Positions 7,606 through 16,970 of a DNA stretch of 64,000 bases are shown here, piece by piece. A program made the translations under genes and the position numbers. This stretch comes from Massilia sp. IC2-477. GTDB taxonomy: Bacteria; Pseudomonadota; Gammaproteobacteria; Burkholderiales; Burkholderiaceae_D. Position 1 is the stretch's first letter. Every line of letters starts with the position of its first letter. The notes under the pieces were generated by a model. That model saw nothing but the letters and a program-made list of their open reading frames with translations, had not been told where the DNA came from and searched no databases. The stretch lies in assembly GCF_020707265.1 (NCBI RefSeq), contig NZ_JAJFEQ010000002.1, forward strand, positions 62,001 through 126,000, given 5' to 3'.

Positions 7606-8616
7606 TCAGATGCGCCGCACGGATTCGCGCACGATCAGGCTCAGCGCCGGCATGTCCGACAGAGGCTGTTCGTGGCCGAGCATACCCAGCATCATGCGGC
7701 CGATGTTGTTGCCGACTTCGTAGAGGGGCTGGCGCACCGTGGTGAGGGGCGGCGTCGTATACATCGAGCTGTGCAGATCGTCGAAGCCGACGATCGAGAT
7801 ATCGTCCGGCACCCGGATGCTGCGGCGGTACAGCGCCAGCCGTGCACCGTAGGCGGTCAGGTCATTGCCCGCGAAGATCGCGGTAAAGCGCTGGTTCGAG
7901 GCCAGCAGCTGGTTCACCGCCAGCAGGCCGCCGGACTCCTGGAAGTCGCCCGGTACGATCAGCCCGCGCTCGACCTCGATCTTGTGCTTCGCCAGCGTGT
8001 CGCAATAGCCGGCCAGGCGCGCGCGTGCATCCTCGTGGTCGGCCGGGCCGGTGATCATCGCGATCCGGCGGTGCCCCTGCTCGACCAGGAACTCCACCGC
8101 TTCGCAGGCGCCGCGGTAGTTGTCCAGCCCGAAGCTCAGCACCCGCTCGCCCGCCACCTTGCGGCCGAAGGCGACGATCGGCACGCGCCGCGAGAAATCG
8201 AGGATCTGGCTGTCGCTCATGTTCCCGGTGAGGATGGCCACGCCGTCGACGCGGCGCGCGATCAGGAGTTCGACCCGCTCGGCCTCCTCGTCGGCATGCC
8301 AGTGACCGCTCATGATCAGGAGCGCGTAGCCGGAGGCCTTGACCGCATCCTCGATGCCGACCATGGCGCGGTTGAAGTAGCCGCTTTCCAGCGACTGGGT
8401 CAGTACGCCGATGGTGCGCGTACTGCCCATCTTGAGGCTCTGGGCCAGGCGGTTCGGCTTGTAGTTGAGCTCCTCGATGACGCGTTCGATGGTCCGGCGC
8501 TTGTCGTCGGACACCTTGGCGGTCCCGTTCAGGAAACGCGAGACCGTGGCGGGAGAGACACCAGCCGCCTGGGCAACGTGGTTCAGGGTGGTGGTGGTGC
8601 TCTCGGCGATTCTCAT
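7606..8616 (-). CDS. LacI-family transcriptional regulator
   Basis: A 336-residue LacI/GalR repressor. Residues 10-30 (LNHVAQAAGVSPATVSRFLNG) form the DNA-binding helix-turn-helix, followed by the hinge KPNRLAQSLKMG. A periplasmic-binding-protein-like sugar domain starts at TIGVLTQSLESGYF and ends with DDISIVGFDDLHSSMYTTPPLTTV, as in the family. It is divergent from the GH1-glk-MFS operon, and LacI-type palindromes lie in the 255 bp between them, so it most likely represses that operon and perhaps itself, with a glucoside or its phosphate or transglycosylated form as inducer. The inducer is inferred. Confidence 0.9.
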   Translation of the reverse strand: MRIAESTTTTLNHVAQAAGVSPATVSRFLNGTAKVSDDKRRTIERVIEELNYKPNRLAQSLKMGSTRTIGVLTQSLESGYFNRAMVGIEDAVKASGYALLIMSGHWHADEEAERVELLIARRVDGVAILTGNMSDSQILDFSRRVPIVAFGRKVAGERVLSFGLDNYRGACEAVEFLVEQGHRRIAMITGPADHEDARARLAGYCDTLAKHKIEVERGLIVPGDFQESGGLLAVNQLLASNQRFTAIFAGNDLTAYGARLALYRRSIRVPDDISIVGFDDLHSSMYTTPPLTTVRQPLYEVGNNIGRMMLGMLGHEQPLSDMPALSLIVRESVRRI

Positions 8617-8665
8617 GAATGCATTCGTGGGTGGAGGTGGCTGTCCTACTCAGCTTAACATGTCA

Positions 8666-8678
8666 TGAAAGTCTTTCA
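8666..8678. promoter_or_regulatory. Candidate LacI-family operator near the regulator gene
   Basis: TGAAAGTCTTTCA is a perfect odd-centred palindrome 50 bp upstream of the lacI-type start. It shares the TGAAA half-site with the operators at 8764-8798 and may serve autoregulation. Confidence 0.4.
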
Positions 8679-8735
8679 CACATCCTTTCACAGCGACTTC
8701 AGAACAGGCGTTCGTTAACTTTATCGACATTTTGT

Positions 8736-8765
8736 TTGACAGCTGTCCCTACACAGCCATAGCAT
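8736..8765 (+). promoter_or_regulatory. Sigma-70-type promoter of the beta-glucoside operon
   Basis: TTGACA (8736-8741) is a perfect -35 box. TAGCAT (8760-8765) is a weaker -10 after an 18-bp spacer. The -10 touches the operator that starts at 8764, as expected for a repressed promoter. Confidence 0.5.
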
Positions 8766-8798
8766 GAAATCGTTTTCATCAATGTTGAAACCGGTTTC
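8764..8798. promoter_or_regulatory. Pair of LacI-family operators
   Basis: Two palindromes lie side by side: ATGAAATCGTTTTCAT (8764-8779, symmetric outside the central 4 bp) and GAAACCGGTTTC (8787-8798, perfect, with the central CG that LacI-family proteins favour). They follow directly on the -10 box of the GH1 operon. Confidence 0.6.
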
Positions 8799-8871
8799 TC
8801 AACGTACTTGCACGCTACGACCGCAGTCCTGCAAGCGAGCCTGCGATTTTTCTGAACAAACGACACGTCTC

Positions 8872-10233
8872 ATGAACAAGCGATCCTCACTCGACTCCGA
8901 GTTCGACTACCAAATCGGCTCATCCCGCGATTTCCCTGCCGATTTCACCTGGGGCGTCGCCACCAGCGCTTTCCAGATCGAGGGTGCCTCCAGCGCAGAC
9001 GGCAAGGGCCCGTCGATCTGGGACACCTTCTGCCTGGACCGGGCCAACATCAAGGACGGCAACGACGGCACGGTCGCCTGCGACCACTACCACCGCTACC
9101 GCGAAGACGTGGCCCTGATGGCCGGCCTGGGCGTGGACGCCTACCGCTTCTCGATGGCCTGGTCGCGCGTGCAGCCGGACGGCAAGGGCGCCTGGAACGA
9201 ACAGGGCTTCGATTTCTACGAGCGCCTGCTCGACGCGCTGGCCGAACAGGACATCAAGGCCCACCTGACCCTCTACCACTGGGACCTGCCGCAGGGCCTG
9301 CAGGACGACGGCGGCTGGCTCAACTGCGACACCGCGCACCGCTTTGCCGACTACGCACACGAAGTGACGCGCCGCTTCGGCAAGCGCATCGACACCATCG
9401 CCACCCACAACGAACCCTGGTGCACGGCCAACCTCGGCTACGGCAACGCCCAGTTCGCACCGGGCGTGCGCGACCTGAAGCAGTCGGTCCAGGTCTCGCA
9501 CCACCTGCTGCTGTCGCACGGCCTGGCGATGCGCGCCATGCGCTCCCTGCAGCCCAGCGCCAAGTTGGGCATCGTCCTGAACCAGTGGACCGCCGACCCG
9601 GCCACCGATTCGCAGGCCGACCGCGACGCCGCCGCCTTCGAATACGCGCGCTCGACCCAGTGGTTCATGGACCCGATCTTCAAGGGCCGCTACCCGGAAC
9701 TGGCACTGCGCGGCTACGGCGCCAATGCGCCGACGGTGCAGGAGGGCGACTTCGACATCATCCGCCAGCCGATCGACTTCCTCGGCTGTAACTACTACTT
9801 CCGCGCCTGGTGCAGCACCGACAATCCGCCCAAGCCGATGCCGGGCGCGCTCGGCTTCACCGACATGGGCTGGGAGATCTACCCGCAGGGCCTGCCCGAG
9901 CTGCTGCTCAAGCTCAAGGCCGAGTACGACCTGCCCCCGATCTACATCACCGAGAACGGCATGGCGCACCCGGACGAGGTGGTCGGCGGCCAGGTGCACG
10001 ACCAGGAACGCATCGCCTTCGTGCGCAGCCACCTGAACGCCCTGCGCGAGGCCATGCAGCAGGGTGTCGACGTCAAGGGCTACTTCCTGTGGAGCCTGTT
10101 GGATAATTTCGAGTGGAACTCCGGCTACAGCAAGCGTTTCGGCATCGTGCACGTCGACTATGCCACCCAGCAGCGCACCCTGAAGGACAGCGCGCTGTGG
10201 TACCGCGAGTTCCTGGCCGCACGGCGCCGATAG
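8872..10233 (+). CDS. GH1 beta-glucosidase
   Basis: A 453-residue glycoside hydrolase family 1 retaining beta-glucosidase, releasing glucose from cellobiose or aryl/alkyl glucosides in the cytoplasm (no signal peptide). Family marks are FTWGVATSAFQIEGA near the N-terminus, the acid/base Glu181 in ATHNEPWC, the nucleophile Glu361 in YITENGMA, and the C-terminal GYFLWSLLDNFEW. I chose the ATG at 8872 because the frame's earlier ATG (8764) lies inside the operator, and this start gives the usual family length; no strong Shine-Dalgarno is visible. It heads an operon with glucokinase and a permease, so imported disaccharides would be cut and the glucose phosphorylated. Confidence 0.92.
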   Translation: MNKRSSLDSEFDYQIGSSRDFPADFTWGVATSAFQIEGASSADGKGPSIWDTFCLDRANIKDGNDGTVACDHYHRYREDVALMAGLGVDAYRFSMAWSRVQPDGKGAWNEQGFDFYERLLDALAEQDIKAHLTLYHWDLPQGLQDDGGWLNCDTAHRFADYAHEVTRRFGKRIDTIATHNEPWCTANLGYGNAQFAPGVRDLKQSVQVSHHLLLSHGLAMRAMRSLQPSAKLGIVLNQWTADPATDSQADRDAAAFEYARSTQWFMDPIFKGRYPELALRGYGANAPTVQEGDFDIIRQPIDFLGCNYYFRAWCSTDNPPKPMPGALGFTDMGWEIYPQGLPELLLKLKAEYDLPPIYITENGMAHPDEVVGGQVHDQERIAFVRSHLNALREAMQQGVDVKGYFLWSLLDNFEWNSGYSKRFGIVHVDYATQQRTLKDSALWYREFLAARRR

Positions 10234-10277
10234 GCTGGAACACCAGCGCCGGCAGCACATAAAAAATAGGAGGAGAC

Positions 10278-11333
10278 ATGCACGAATATATTGATGGGCG
10301 ACGCCTGGTGGCCGACATCGGCGGCACCAACGCCCGCTTTGCGCTCGAAACGGGCCCAGGGAAGATCGAGGCCATGCTGACCCTGGCCTGCGCCGACTAC
10401 CCGCGCTTCGAGGACGCCGTCCACGCCTACCTGGCGCACTGCGGGGCGGACGTGGTCCACGCGGTGATCGCGATCGCCAATCCGGTCGATGGCGACGCCA
10501 TCCGCATGACCAACCACCACTGGGCCTTTTCGATCGAGGCCGCGCGCGCCGAGCTGAAACTGTCGACCCTGCTGGTGGCGAACGACTTCACCGCACTGGC
10601 GATGGCCCTGCCCGCACTTGGCCCGGCCGACCTGATGACGGTGGGCGGCGGCGCCGCCCGTGCGGGCAGCGCCATCGGCCTGGTCGGCGCCGGCACCGGC
10701 CTGGGCGTATCCGGACTGCTTCCCACGGACGGCCGCTGGGTGCCGCTGCACAGCGAAGGCGGCCACGTTGCCTTTTCGCCCATGGACGAGCGCGAAGTCG
10801 AGGTGCTGCGCTACTGCTGGCAGCGTTACGACCACGTGTCGGCCGAGCGCTTCGTCTCCGGTCCCGGCATCGCCCTGATCCGCGAGGCGCTGGCCGCCAG
10901 CCGCGGCGCCGCGGCGGACGCCACGCTGTCGCCGGCCGAGATCGTGACGCGCGCCCTGGCCGGAGGCGATGCCCTGAGCCGAGAGGCGCTCGACTGCTTC
11001 TGCGGCATGCTCGGCACCGTGGCCGCCAACCTGGCGGTGACGCTGGGCGCGCAGGGCGGCATCTACATCGGCGGCGGCGTGGTGCCGCGCCTGGGCAGCT
11101 ATTTCCTCGACTCGCCCTTCCGCAGCCGCTTCGAGAAGAAGGGCCGCTTCAGCGCCTTCACCGCGCAGATCCCGACCTGGGTCATCACCGCGCCCTACCC
11201 GGCCCTGACGGGCGCCGCCGGCATCCTTGCCGACCACCTGGCGCGCCATCCGGTCGCGCCGTCGCGCCGGCGCATCCGCTCGGGTGCGGCGCCGATGCCT
11301 GTCCACGCGGAGGCCGACCATGCAGCCCGCTAA
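10278..11333 (+). CDS. glk: Glucokinase (Glk family)
   Basis: A 351-residue ATP-dependent glucokinase of the bacterial Glk family, making glucose-6-phosphate. Visible marks are [13 protein letters not shown] (phosphate-1 loop, residues 11-23), [32 protein letters not shown] (catalytic Asp in NDF), [13 protein letters not shown], and [11 protein letters not shown] strong AGGAGGAG-like site precedes the ATG. The C-terminal 25 residues ([22 protein letters not shown]) extend beyond the core. The stop overlaps the next gene's start by 14 bp. It works directly downstream of the beta-glucosidase in the same operon. Confidence 0.92.
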   Translation: MHEYIDGRRLVADIGGTNARFALETGPGKIEAMLTLACADYPRFEDAVHAYLAHCGADVVHAVIAIANPVDGDAIRMTNHHWAFSIEAARAELKLSTLLVANDFTALAMALPALGPADLMTVGGGAARAGSAIGLVGAGTGLGVSGLLPTDGRWVPLHSEGGHVAFSPMDEREVEVLRYCWQRYDHVSAERFVSGPGIALIREALAASRGAAADATLSPAEIVTRALAGGDALSREALDCFCGMLGTVAANLAVTLGAQGGIYIGGGVVPRLGSYFLDSPFRSRFEKKGRFSAFTAQIPTWVITAPYPALTGAAGILADHLARHPVAPSRRRIRSGAAPMPVHAEADHAAR

Positions 11334-12657
11334 GCCCGCGGCATCGCCGCTGCTGTGGGTACCCACCGGCTACTTCACGATGGCGCTCGGCTACGTGATG
11401 CTCACCAGCGTCACCGCCATCATGTTCAAGAACCTGGGCATGGACAACGGCCGCGCGGCGCAGTATTCGAGCCTGCTGATCCTGGCCTACACGATCAAGC
11501 CGCTGTTCGCGCCCTTCGTGGAGATGTACCGCACCAAGAAGTTCTTCGTGCTGTGCGCGCAAATCCTGATCGGGCTGGGCTTCGCCGGCGTCGGCCTGTC
11601 CCTGGGACTGCCCGGCTACATGGGTTTCCTGATGGTGGTCTTCTTCGCCCTGTCCTTCATCGGCGCCACCCAGGACATCGCCAGCGACGGTGTCTACGTC
11701 ACCTCGCTCGACAGCCGCGCCCAGTCGCTCTATTGCGGCATCCAGAGCCTGTCCTGGAACATCGGCCCGATCGTCGCCGCGGGCGGCATGGTGTACCTGA
11801 GCGGCTACCTGCACACCAGCGTGTTCGGGCACGACCCGAAGCTGTTCGGGCCGGACTGGATCGACGCCTGGCGCATCATCTTCTTCCTGGTGGGCGGCCT
11901 GACCCTGCTGATGGCGCTGTGGCACCTGCGCTTCATGCCGCAAGGGGCGCGCGCAGCCGACATGCCCTCCAGCGTGCGGGATGCCGGCCGCATCCTGCTG
12001 GATGCCTTCGTCACCCTGTTCCAGAAGCGCGACATCTGGCGCATGATCGCCTTCGCCTTCCTGTTCCGCCTCAGTATCGGCTTCCTGGAGAAGATCGGCC
12101 CCTTCTTCATGGTCGACCCGGCCTCGAAAGGCGGCCTGGGACTATCGAATGAAATGCTGGGCCTTATTTACGGCACCTACGGCCTGGCGGCCGTGCTGCT
12201 CGGCTCCCTGCTGGGCGGCTGGTACGTGGCCAAACGCGGCCTGAAGTCGACCCTGTTCGTGCTGTGCTGCGCGGTGAACATCCCGAACGTGACCTTCCTC
12301 CTGATGAGCATCTACCTGCCCAGCAGCCTGCTCGCCATCACGCTGGGCGTCGTGATCGAGAAGTTCTTCTTCGGTTTCGGCGCGGTCGGCTTCATGATCT
12401 ATCTGATGCAGCAACTCGCGCCAGGCAAGTACACCACCACCCACTACGCCTTCGGCACCGGCCTGATGGCCCTGAGCGGCATGGTGACGGGCGTGATCAG
12501 CGGCCACCTGCAGGAGATGCTGGGCTACGTCAGCTATTTCGTGTTCGTGATGGTCGCTACCATTCCGTCTTTTCTCGCCACCTGGTTCGCACCCTTCCAC
12601 ATTGATGACGGCAGCACGCCGGCGCCGGATGCGCAGGCGAAGGCGGTGCCGGCATGA
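11320..12657 (+). CDS. MFS permease (AmpG/PAT-like), likely glucoside importer
   Basis: A 445-residue inner-membrane transporter with about 12 helices. It starts [19 protein letters not shown]; the ATG at 11320 has GGAGG 7 nt upstream and overlaps glk by 14 bp, whereas the longer frame begins with an Arg-rich leader. The sequence [19 protein letters not shown] and [15 protein letters not shown] resembles AmpG-type carriers of the PAT branch, which move muropeptide sugars in enterobacteria. In this operon (LacI, GH1, glk) import of a beta-glucoside is the better guess. The stop overlaps the next start as ATGA. Confidence 0.85.
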   Translation: MQPAKPAASPLLWVPTGYFTMALGYVMLTSVTAIMFKNLGMDNGRAAQYSSLLILAYTIKPLFAPFVEMYRTKKFFVLCAQILIGLGFAGVGLSLGLPGYMGFLMVVFFALSFIGATQDIASDGVYVTSLDSRAQSLYCGIQSLSWNIGPIVAAGGMVYLSGYLHTSVFGHDPKLFGPDWIDAWRIIFFLVGGLTLLMALWHLRFMPQGARAADMPSSVRDAGRILLDAFVTLFQKRDIWRMIAFAFLFRLSIGFLEKIGPFFMVDPASKGGLGLSNEMLGLIYGTYGLAAVLLGSLLGGWYVAKRGLKSTLFVLCCAVNIPNVTFLLMSIYLPSSLLAITLGVVIEKFFFGFGAVGFMIYLMQQLAPGKYTTTHYAFGTGLMALSGMVTGVISGHLQEMLGYVSYFVFVMVATIPSFLATWFAPFHIDDGSTPAPDAQAKAVPA

Positions 12658-13223
12658 AGCGCCTTGTCCTGCTGCTGGCCCTGTTCGCGGCCGGCAGCGT
12701 GGCGGCTGCGCAGTCCGAACTCCCACCAAGGACCAAACAAATGAGTGAACAGGGCAATGCGCTGGACATCCTGCGCCGCCAGGAACAGCTGCTGCAATTC
12801 GACAGCTTCAGCAACGACACGGCACTGGACATCGGCTTGCGCCTGGTCGAGCAGGCGCGCGCCAACAAACAGGTGGTCAGCGTCGAGATCGCGCGCAACC
12901 GCCAGGTGCTGTTCGCGCACAGCATGAGCGGCGCGCCGCCCGACCATGCGGACTGGATCCGCCGCAAGAGCAATCTCGTCAACCGCACCGGCCACAGTTC
13001 CTTCTACGTCCACACCGAGGTGGTGCAAAGGGGCGGCGACATCGACGCGATGCCCACCTTCGACGTAAAAGAGTATGCTGCACATGGCGGTTCCTTCCCG
13101 GTCGTGGTGAAGGGGACCGGCCAGGTCGGCACCATTACCGTCTCCGGCCTGCCGGGGCCAAGCGACCACCAGCTGGTGGTGGACGTGCTGAAGGACTACC
13201 TCAAGCTGAAGGAGGATATCTGA
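12654..13223 (+). CDS. UPF0303 family protein with predicted signal peptide
   Basis: A 189-residue protein. Residues 30-188 match the UPF0303 family, related in fold to the GlcG/HbpS haem-binding proteins: LDILRRQEQLLQFDSF, then ADWIRRKSNLVNRTGHSS, EYAAHGGSFPVVVKG and GTITVSGLPGPSDHQLVVDVL. Unlike the usual 155-160-residue cytosolic members, it starts with [20 protein letters not shown], a clear export signal, and this start overlaps the MFS stop as ATGA (12654-12657). An internal Met at 12741 would give the cytosolic form. Function of the family is unknown; the operon suggests a link to sugar use or redox. Confidence 0.85.
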   Translation: MKRLVLLLALFAAGSVAAAQSELPPRTKQMSEQGNALDILRRQEQLLQFDSFSNDTALDIGLRLVEQARANKQVVSVEIARNRQVLFAHSMSGAPPDHADWIRRKSNLVNRTGHSSFYVHTEVVQRGGDIDAMPTFDVKEYAAHGGSFPVVVKGTGQVGTITVSGLPGPSDHQLVVDVLKDYLKLKEDI

Positions 13224-14209
13224 TGGGTGAAACAGTAAGGTGGGGCATCCTCGGCACCGGCGGCATCGCGCGCGCCTTCGCACTCGGGCTGAAGCACGCG
13301 CCGGGCGCGGTGCTGGCGGCGGTCGGCTCGCGTACGCTGGACAGCGCGCAGACCTTCGCACGCGAACTCGGCACCGAGCAGGCCTACGGTTCCTACGAGG
13401 AGCTGGCCGCGGCAGAGGGCGTCGACATCATCTACATCGGCACGCCGCACCCGATGCATGCCGCGAATTCCCTGCTGGCCCTTCAGGGCGGCAAGGCAGT
13501 CCTGTGCGAAAAGCCCTTCACCATGAACCGCCGCGAAGCGGCCGAGGTGGTGGCGCTGGCGCGCGCCAAGGACTTGTTCCTGATGGAAGCGATGTGGACC
13601 CGCTTCATGCCGGCCCTGGCCGAAGTGAAGCGCATCATGGCTTCCGGCGAGATCGGCACCGTGACGCAGGTGCACGCCGACTTCGGCTTCTCGGCCACGC
13701 TCGACCCCGAGCACCGCATCAACAAACGCGACCTGGGCGGCGGCGCCCTGCTCGACCTCGGCATCTACCCGCTGTCGATCGCCTGCGCCCTGCTGGGCAA
13801 GGTGGAAACCGTGCAGGCCCAGGCCATCATGAGCGAGACCGGTGTCGATGCGAGCACCGCCTTCACCATGAAGCATGCGAACGGCACGCTGTCGGTCTGC
13901 AGCTGCTCGATGCGCGCCCGCTCGGCTTCGGAGCTCATCGTTTCCGGCACCGGCGGCAGCATCCGCATGCACCGCATGTTCCACCTGGCCGAGCGCATCA
14001 CGGTCGATCTGCAGGACGGCTCTTCGCGCACCATCCCGACGCCCTACCTCGGCAATGGCTATACCCATGAGGCGATCGAAGCGGGACGCTGCCTGCGCGA
14101 AGGGCTGATCGAGCATCCCCTGATGACGCATGCGGACACGCTCACCCTCATGACCTTGCTGGACCAAATCCGGTCCCAGATCGGGCTGCGCTATCCATCC
14201 GACGCTTGA
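13223..14209 (+). CDS. Gfo/Idh/MocA-family oxidoreductase
   Basis: A 328-residue NAD(P)-dependent dehydrogenase. The N-terminal Rossmann motif is WGILGTGGIARAFALGLKH, followed by DIIYIGTPHPMHAANSLLAL, the CEKPFTMN motif with the catalytic Lys (residues about 95-102), and MEAMWTRFMPAL. It has the C-terminal Gfo/Idh/MocA alpha/beta domain (KRDLGGGALLDLGIYPLSIA). The start shares one base with the upstream stop, and it is the fifth gene of the operon. Substrates of close relatives are sugars, inositols or trans-dihydrodiols; here a glucoside-derived sugar is likely. Its last 19 bp overlap the convergent ABC transporter gene. Confidence 0.88.
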   Translation: MGETVRWGILGTGGIARAFALGLKHAPGAVLAAVGSRTLDSAQTFARELGTEQAYGSYEELAAAEGVDIIYIGTPHPMHAANSLLALQGGKAVLCEKPFTMNRREAAEVVALARAKDLFLMEAMWTRFMPALAEVKRIMASGEIGTVTQVHADFGFSATLDPEHRINKRDLGGGALLDLGIYPLSIACALLGKVETVQAQAIMSETGVDASTAFTMKHANGTLSVCSCSMRARSASELIVSGTGGSIRMHRMFHLAERITVDLQDGSSRTIPTPYLGNGYTHEAIEAGRCLREGLIEHPLMTHADTLTLMTLLDQIRSQIGLRYPSDA

Positions 14210-15966
14210 GGCGCGCCGGGCGGCACCGGCCGCTCGCCGATCTGCTGGCGCCACATCGCGTAGTACAGCCCCTTGAGCGCCACCAGCGCATCGTGCGAAC
14301 CGGTTTCCACGATGCTTCCCTTCTCCAGCACGTAGATGGTGTCCGCGTGCATGACGGTGGACAGCCGGTGCGCGATCAGGATCGTGATCTGGCTGGCACG
14401 CGCCGAGATGCTGCGCACGGTGTTGGTAATCTGCTCTTCGGTGAGCGAATCGAGCGCCGACGTTGCCTCGTCGAAGATCAGGAGGCGCGGCTCGCGCACC
14501 AGGGCGCGCGCGATCGACAGGCGCTGCTTTTCACCGCCCGACAGCTTCATGCCGCGCTCGCCGATCACGGTGTCCAGCCCTTCCGGTGACTTTGCCAGGA
14601 GGTTCAGGCACGAGGCCTGTTTCATCGCCGCCATGATCTGGGCGTCACTGGCATCGGGTTTCACGAACAGCAGGTTGTCGCGGATGGTGCCCGCGAACAG
14701 GTGGGTCTCCTGGGTGACGAAGCCGATCTGGCGGCGCGCCTCGTTGTAGCGCAGGTCTTCGGTCGAGGTCTCGTTGTAGTACACCTTGCCGCGCGCCGGC
14801 GTGTACAGGCCGACCAGCAGCTTGACCAGGGTCGACTTGCCGGAGCCCGACGGGCCCACGAAGGCGACCGTCTGGCCGAGCGCCGCGCCGAAGGAGATGT
14901 CCACCAATGAATCTTCCTGCGCGCCCTTGTGGCGAAAGCCGACGTCGGCGAAACGGATCTGCTCGAGCGGCCCGATCTCGACGAAGTCCTGCGGGCGGCG
15001 CTCGATCGGCTTGTCCATCAGGGCGCGGAAGTTCAGCAGCGAGGCCTCGACTTCGCGGTGGGCCAGGATGATGTTCCCGAGCTCCTGCAGCGGCGCGAAG
15101 ATCGCCACCGAGATGAACTGCATCGCGATCAGTTCACCGGTAGAGAGCACGTCGCGGAAGATCAGCCACAGCAGCGCGAACAGGATCGCCAGCTTCAGCA
15201 GGCTGAGTGTGCTGCCCTGCAGGAAGGAGAGCAGCCGGATGCGCTTCACCTTTTCCATCTCGAGCGCGAAAATGCTGTCGGTCTGGGCACGCAGACGCCG
15301 GATCTCGGTGAAGGTCAGGCCCAGGCTCTTGATCAGCTCGATGTTGCGCAGCGACTCCGTGATGAAGCCGGAGTTGCGGTTGGTCTCGCGCACGATCGAG
15401 CGCTGCTGGGTCTTGATCTCGCGCGAGAGCAGGCCGGTGAGCCCGCCCAGCACCAGCACCCCGACCAGGAAGACCGGCACCAGCAGCCAGTGCTTGGTCA
15501 CCGCATACCAGACCAGGAAGCTCACGCCGACGATCGAGGTGAAGACCGTGTTGATGAAGGTATTGATGAAGCGCTCGCTGTCGGCGCGCACTTTCTGCAG
15601 CAGCGACAGGGTCTCGCCGCTGCGCAAGTCTTCGAATTCCTGGTATTTCAAACGCAGCACGTGGCGCAGGCCGTCGTTGAAGATGGCCACGCCGAGCTTC
15701 TGCACGGTCAGGCGCGTCACGTATTCCTGCAGCGCCTTGGCCAGGCGCGCCAGCAGCGCCACCAGTACGGCAAGGCCGAGCAGGCGCAGCACGCCCGAGA
15801 CCAGTTCGTCGTCGCTCCTGTTCCCGGGATGCAGGGCATAGTCGTCGATGATCCTGCCGAAGATGATCGGGTCGACCAGGTTCAGCACCTGCGCCGCGCC
15901 GGCTAGCAGCAGGGCGAGAAAGGCCAGGCGCCAGTGCGGGCGCAGATAGCTCCAGAGGATGTGCAT
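14191..15966 (-). CDS. ABC exporter, fused membrane and ATPase domains (MsbA-like)
   Basis: A 591-residue half-transporter. Six membrane helices lie in residues 12-300, with the cytoplasmic coupling region around TESLRNIELIKSLGL. The nucleotide-binding domain has Walker A GPSGSGKST (371-379), Q-loop FVTQETHLF (417-425), signature LSGGEKQR (475-482), Walker B LLIFDE (495-500) and the H-loop in LIAHRLSTV. The closest type by layout is the lipid/peptide exporter group (MsbA, bacteriocin or siderophore exporters). It stands alone, convergent with the preceding operon. Substrate unknown. Confidence 0.9.
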   Translation of the reverse strand: MHILWSYLRPHWRLAFLALLLAGAAQVLNLVDPIIFGRIIDDYALHPGNRSDDELVSGVLRLLGLAVLVALLARLAKALQEYVTRLTVQKLGVAIFNDGLRHVLRLKYQEFEDLRSGETLSLLQKVRADSERFINTFINTVFTSIVGVSFLVWYAVTKHWLLVPVFLVGVLVLGGLTGLLSREIKTQQRSIVRETNRNSGFITESLRNIELIKSLGLTFTEIRRLRAQTDSIFALEMEKVKRIRLLSFLQGSTLSLLKLAILFALLWLIFRDVLSTGELIAMQFISVAIFAPLQELGNIILAHREVEASLLNFRALMDKPIERRPQDFVEIGPLEQIRFADVGFRHKGAQEDSLVDISFGAALGQTVAFVGPSGSGKSTLVKLLVGLYTPARGKVYYNETSTEDLRYNEARRQIGFVTQETHLFAGTIRDNLLFVKPDASDAQIMAAMKQASCLNLLAKSPEGLDTVIGERGMKLSGGEKQRLSIARALVREPRLLIFDEATSALDSLTEEQITNTVRSISARASQITILIAHRLSTVMHADTIYVLEKGSIVETGSHDALVALKGLYYAMWRQQIGERPVPPGAPQASDG

Positions 15967-16096
15967 GACGGAATGGTAACAACTCGTCCTGCGGGGGCGC
16001 GCACGGCCTGAACTTTACCTCGCTTTACATTTCCCGCCCTGCGCCCCGCGGCCATGACGCCGTAAACAACGTGACGACATTCACGCAAGGATTGAT

Positions 16097-16690
16097 ATGC
16101 TTACGAGTATCGGCAGCGCCGCCCTGGCGCAGACCTCTGTAACACAAGCAGGAAAGACCCGGTCCGAAGAAGCTCCAGCTGCGGTCGGGCCGGCCGCCAC
16201 ATCCGTTTCCGCCACTGACAGCGCCGCAACGGAGGCCAGCGTCGAGACGCAGAGCACCCTCTCGAGCGCCACCGCGCGTGTCGGCGACCAGCTACAGGCG
16301 CAAGCGGACGCAGCGCGCGTGCGGCACGCCGTGGACGAGACCACGACGCCAGCCGAGGAATCGGTGGGCACCGAAGAATCGGACGGCGCCACGGAAAGCA
16401 CGACAGCGGCTCCTGCCGGCGTCGCACGGGGTGCTGCACCCGCAGGTGGCAGCACTTCGGCGTCGAGCGAGACCGAATCGGCCGACTACATTGCCGAAGC
16501 GGACACGAACTCGGACAAGAAGGTCAGCGACGAGGAACGCGCCGCCTACGAGAAGAAGCTCGAGCAGCAGGCTGAGGCCAGGGCACGGTCGAAGCACCAG
16601 GCCGGGCCCACCCAGGACCGTTCGCAGGAAGTCCGTGCGGCGTATTCATCTGCCGCTGAAGCCGAACCAGCCGTGGCGGTCACGGCCTGA
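16097..16690 (+). CDS. Low-complexity protein with one EF-hand
   Basis: A 197-residue protein not matching any family I know. Most of it is disordered (Ala, Ser, Thr, Glu rich). Residues 136-147, DTNSDKKVSDEE, form a canonical EF-hand loop: Asp1, Asn3, Asp5, Lys7, Val8, Ser9 and Glu12. A charged helix (RAAYEKKLEQQAEARAR) follows. The N-terminus MLTSIGSAALAQTSVTQ is not a clear signal peptide. AAGGA lies 6 nt before the ATG, which supports translation. Single EF-hand proteins of this kind occur in several betaproteobacteria; calcium binding is likely and function is unknown. Confidence 0.6.
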   Translation: MLTSIGSAALAQTSVTQAGKTRSEEAPAAVGPAATSVSATDSAATEASVETQSTLSSATARVGDQLQAQADAARVRHAVDETTTPAEESVGTEESDGATESTTAAPAGVARGAAPAGGSTSASSETESADYIAEADTNSDKKVSDEERAAYEKKLEQQAEARARSKHQAGPTQDRSQEVRAAYSSAAEAEPAVAVTA

Positions 16691-16764
16691 ACCGGTCCTG
16701 TCGTGACGCACTGAGGAACACAGGCGGCGCGCACGCACGGGTACGTTGACTCAGAAGAAACGCG

Positions 16765-16794
16765 TTGCCGCATTCCATGTAAAAACGCTAAAGT
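16765..16794 (+). promoter_or_regulatory. Possible promoter of the mrp operon
   Basis: TTGCCG (16765-16770), 18 bp, TAAAGT (16789-16794). It lies 177 bp before mrpA. Match is moderate and untested. Confidence 0.3.
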
Positions 16795-16970
16795 GGACCT
16801 ATTTGCCACTTCGTTGCCACATGGAGATCTGCGTGAACGACAGCACCGGCCGCGCCCTGCCGCCCAGATGCCTGCTGCCGGCGACCAGCCCGGGAGTCCG
16901 CTGCGATACCCTGCCGGCGCGCGACGAAGGCGGTGGCGATGGCTGATTCACCGGCGCGGAGCTGAGCACC

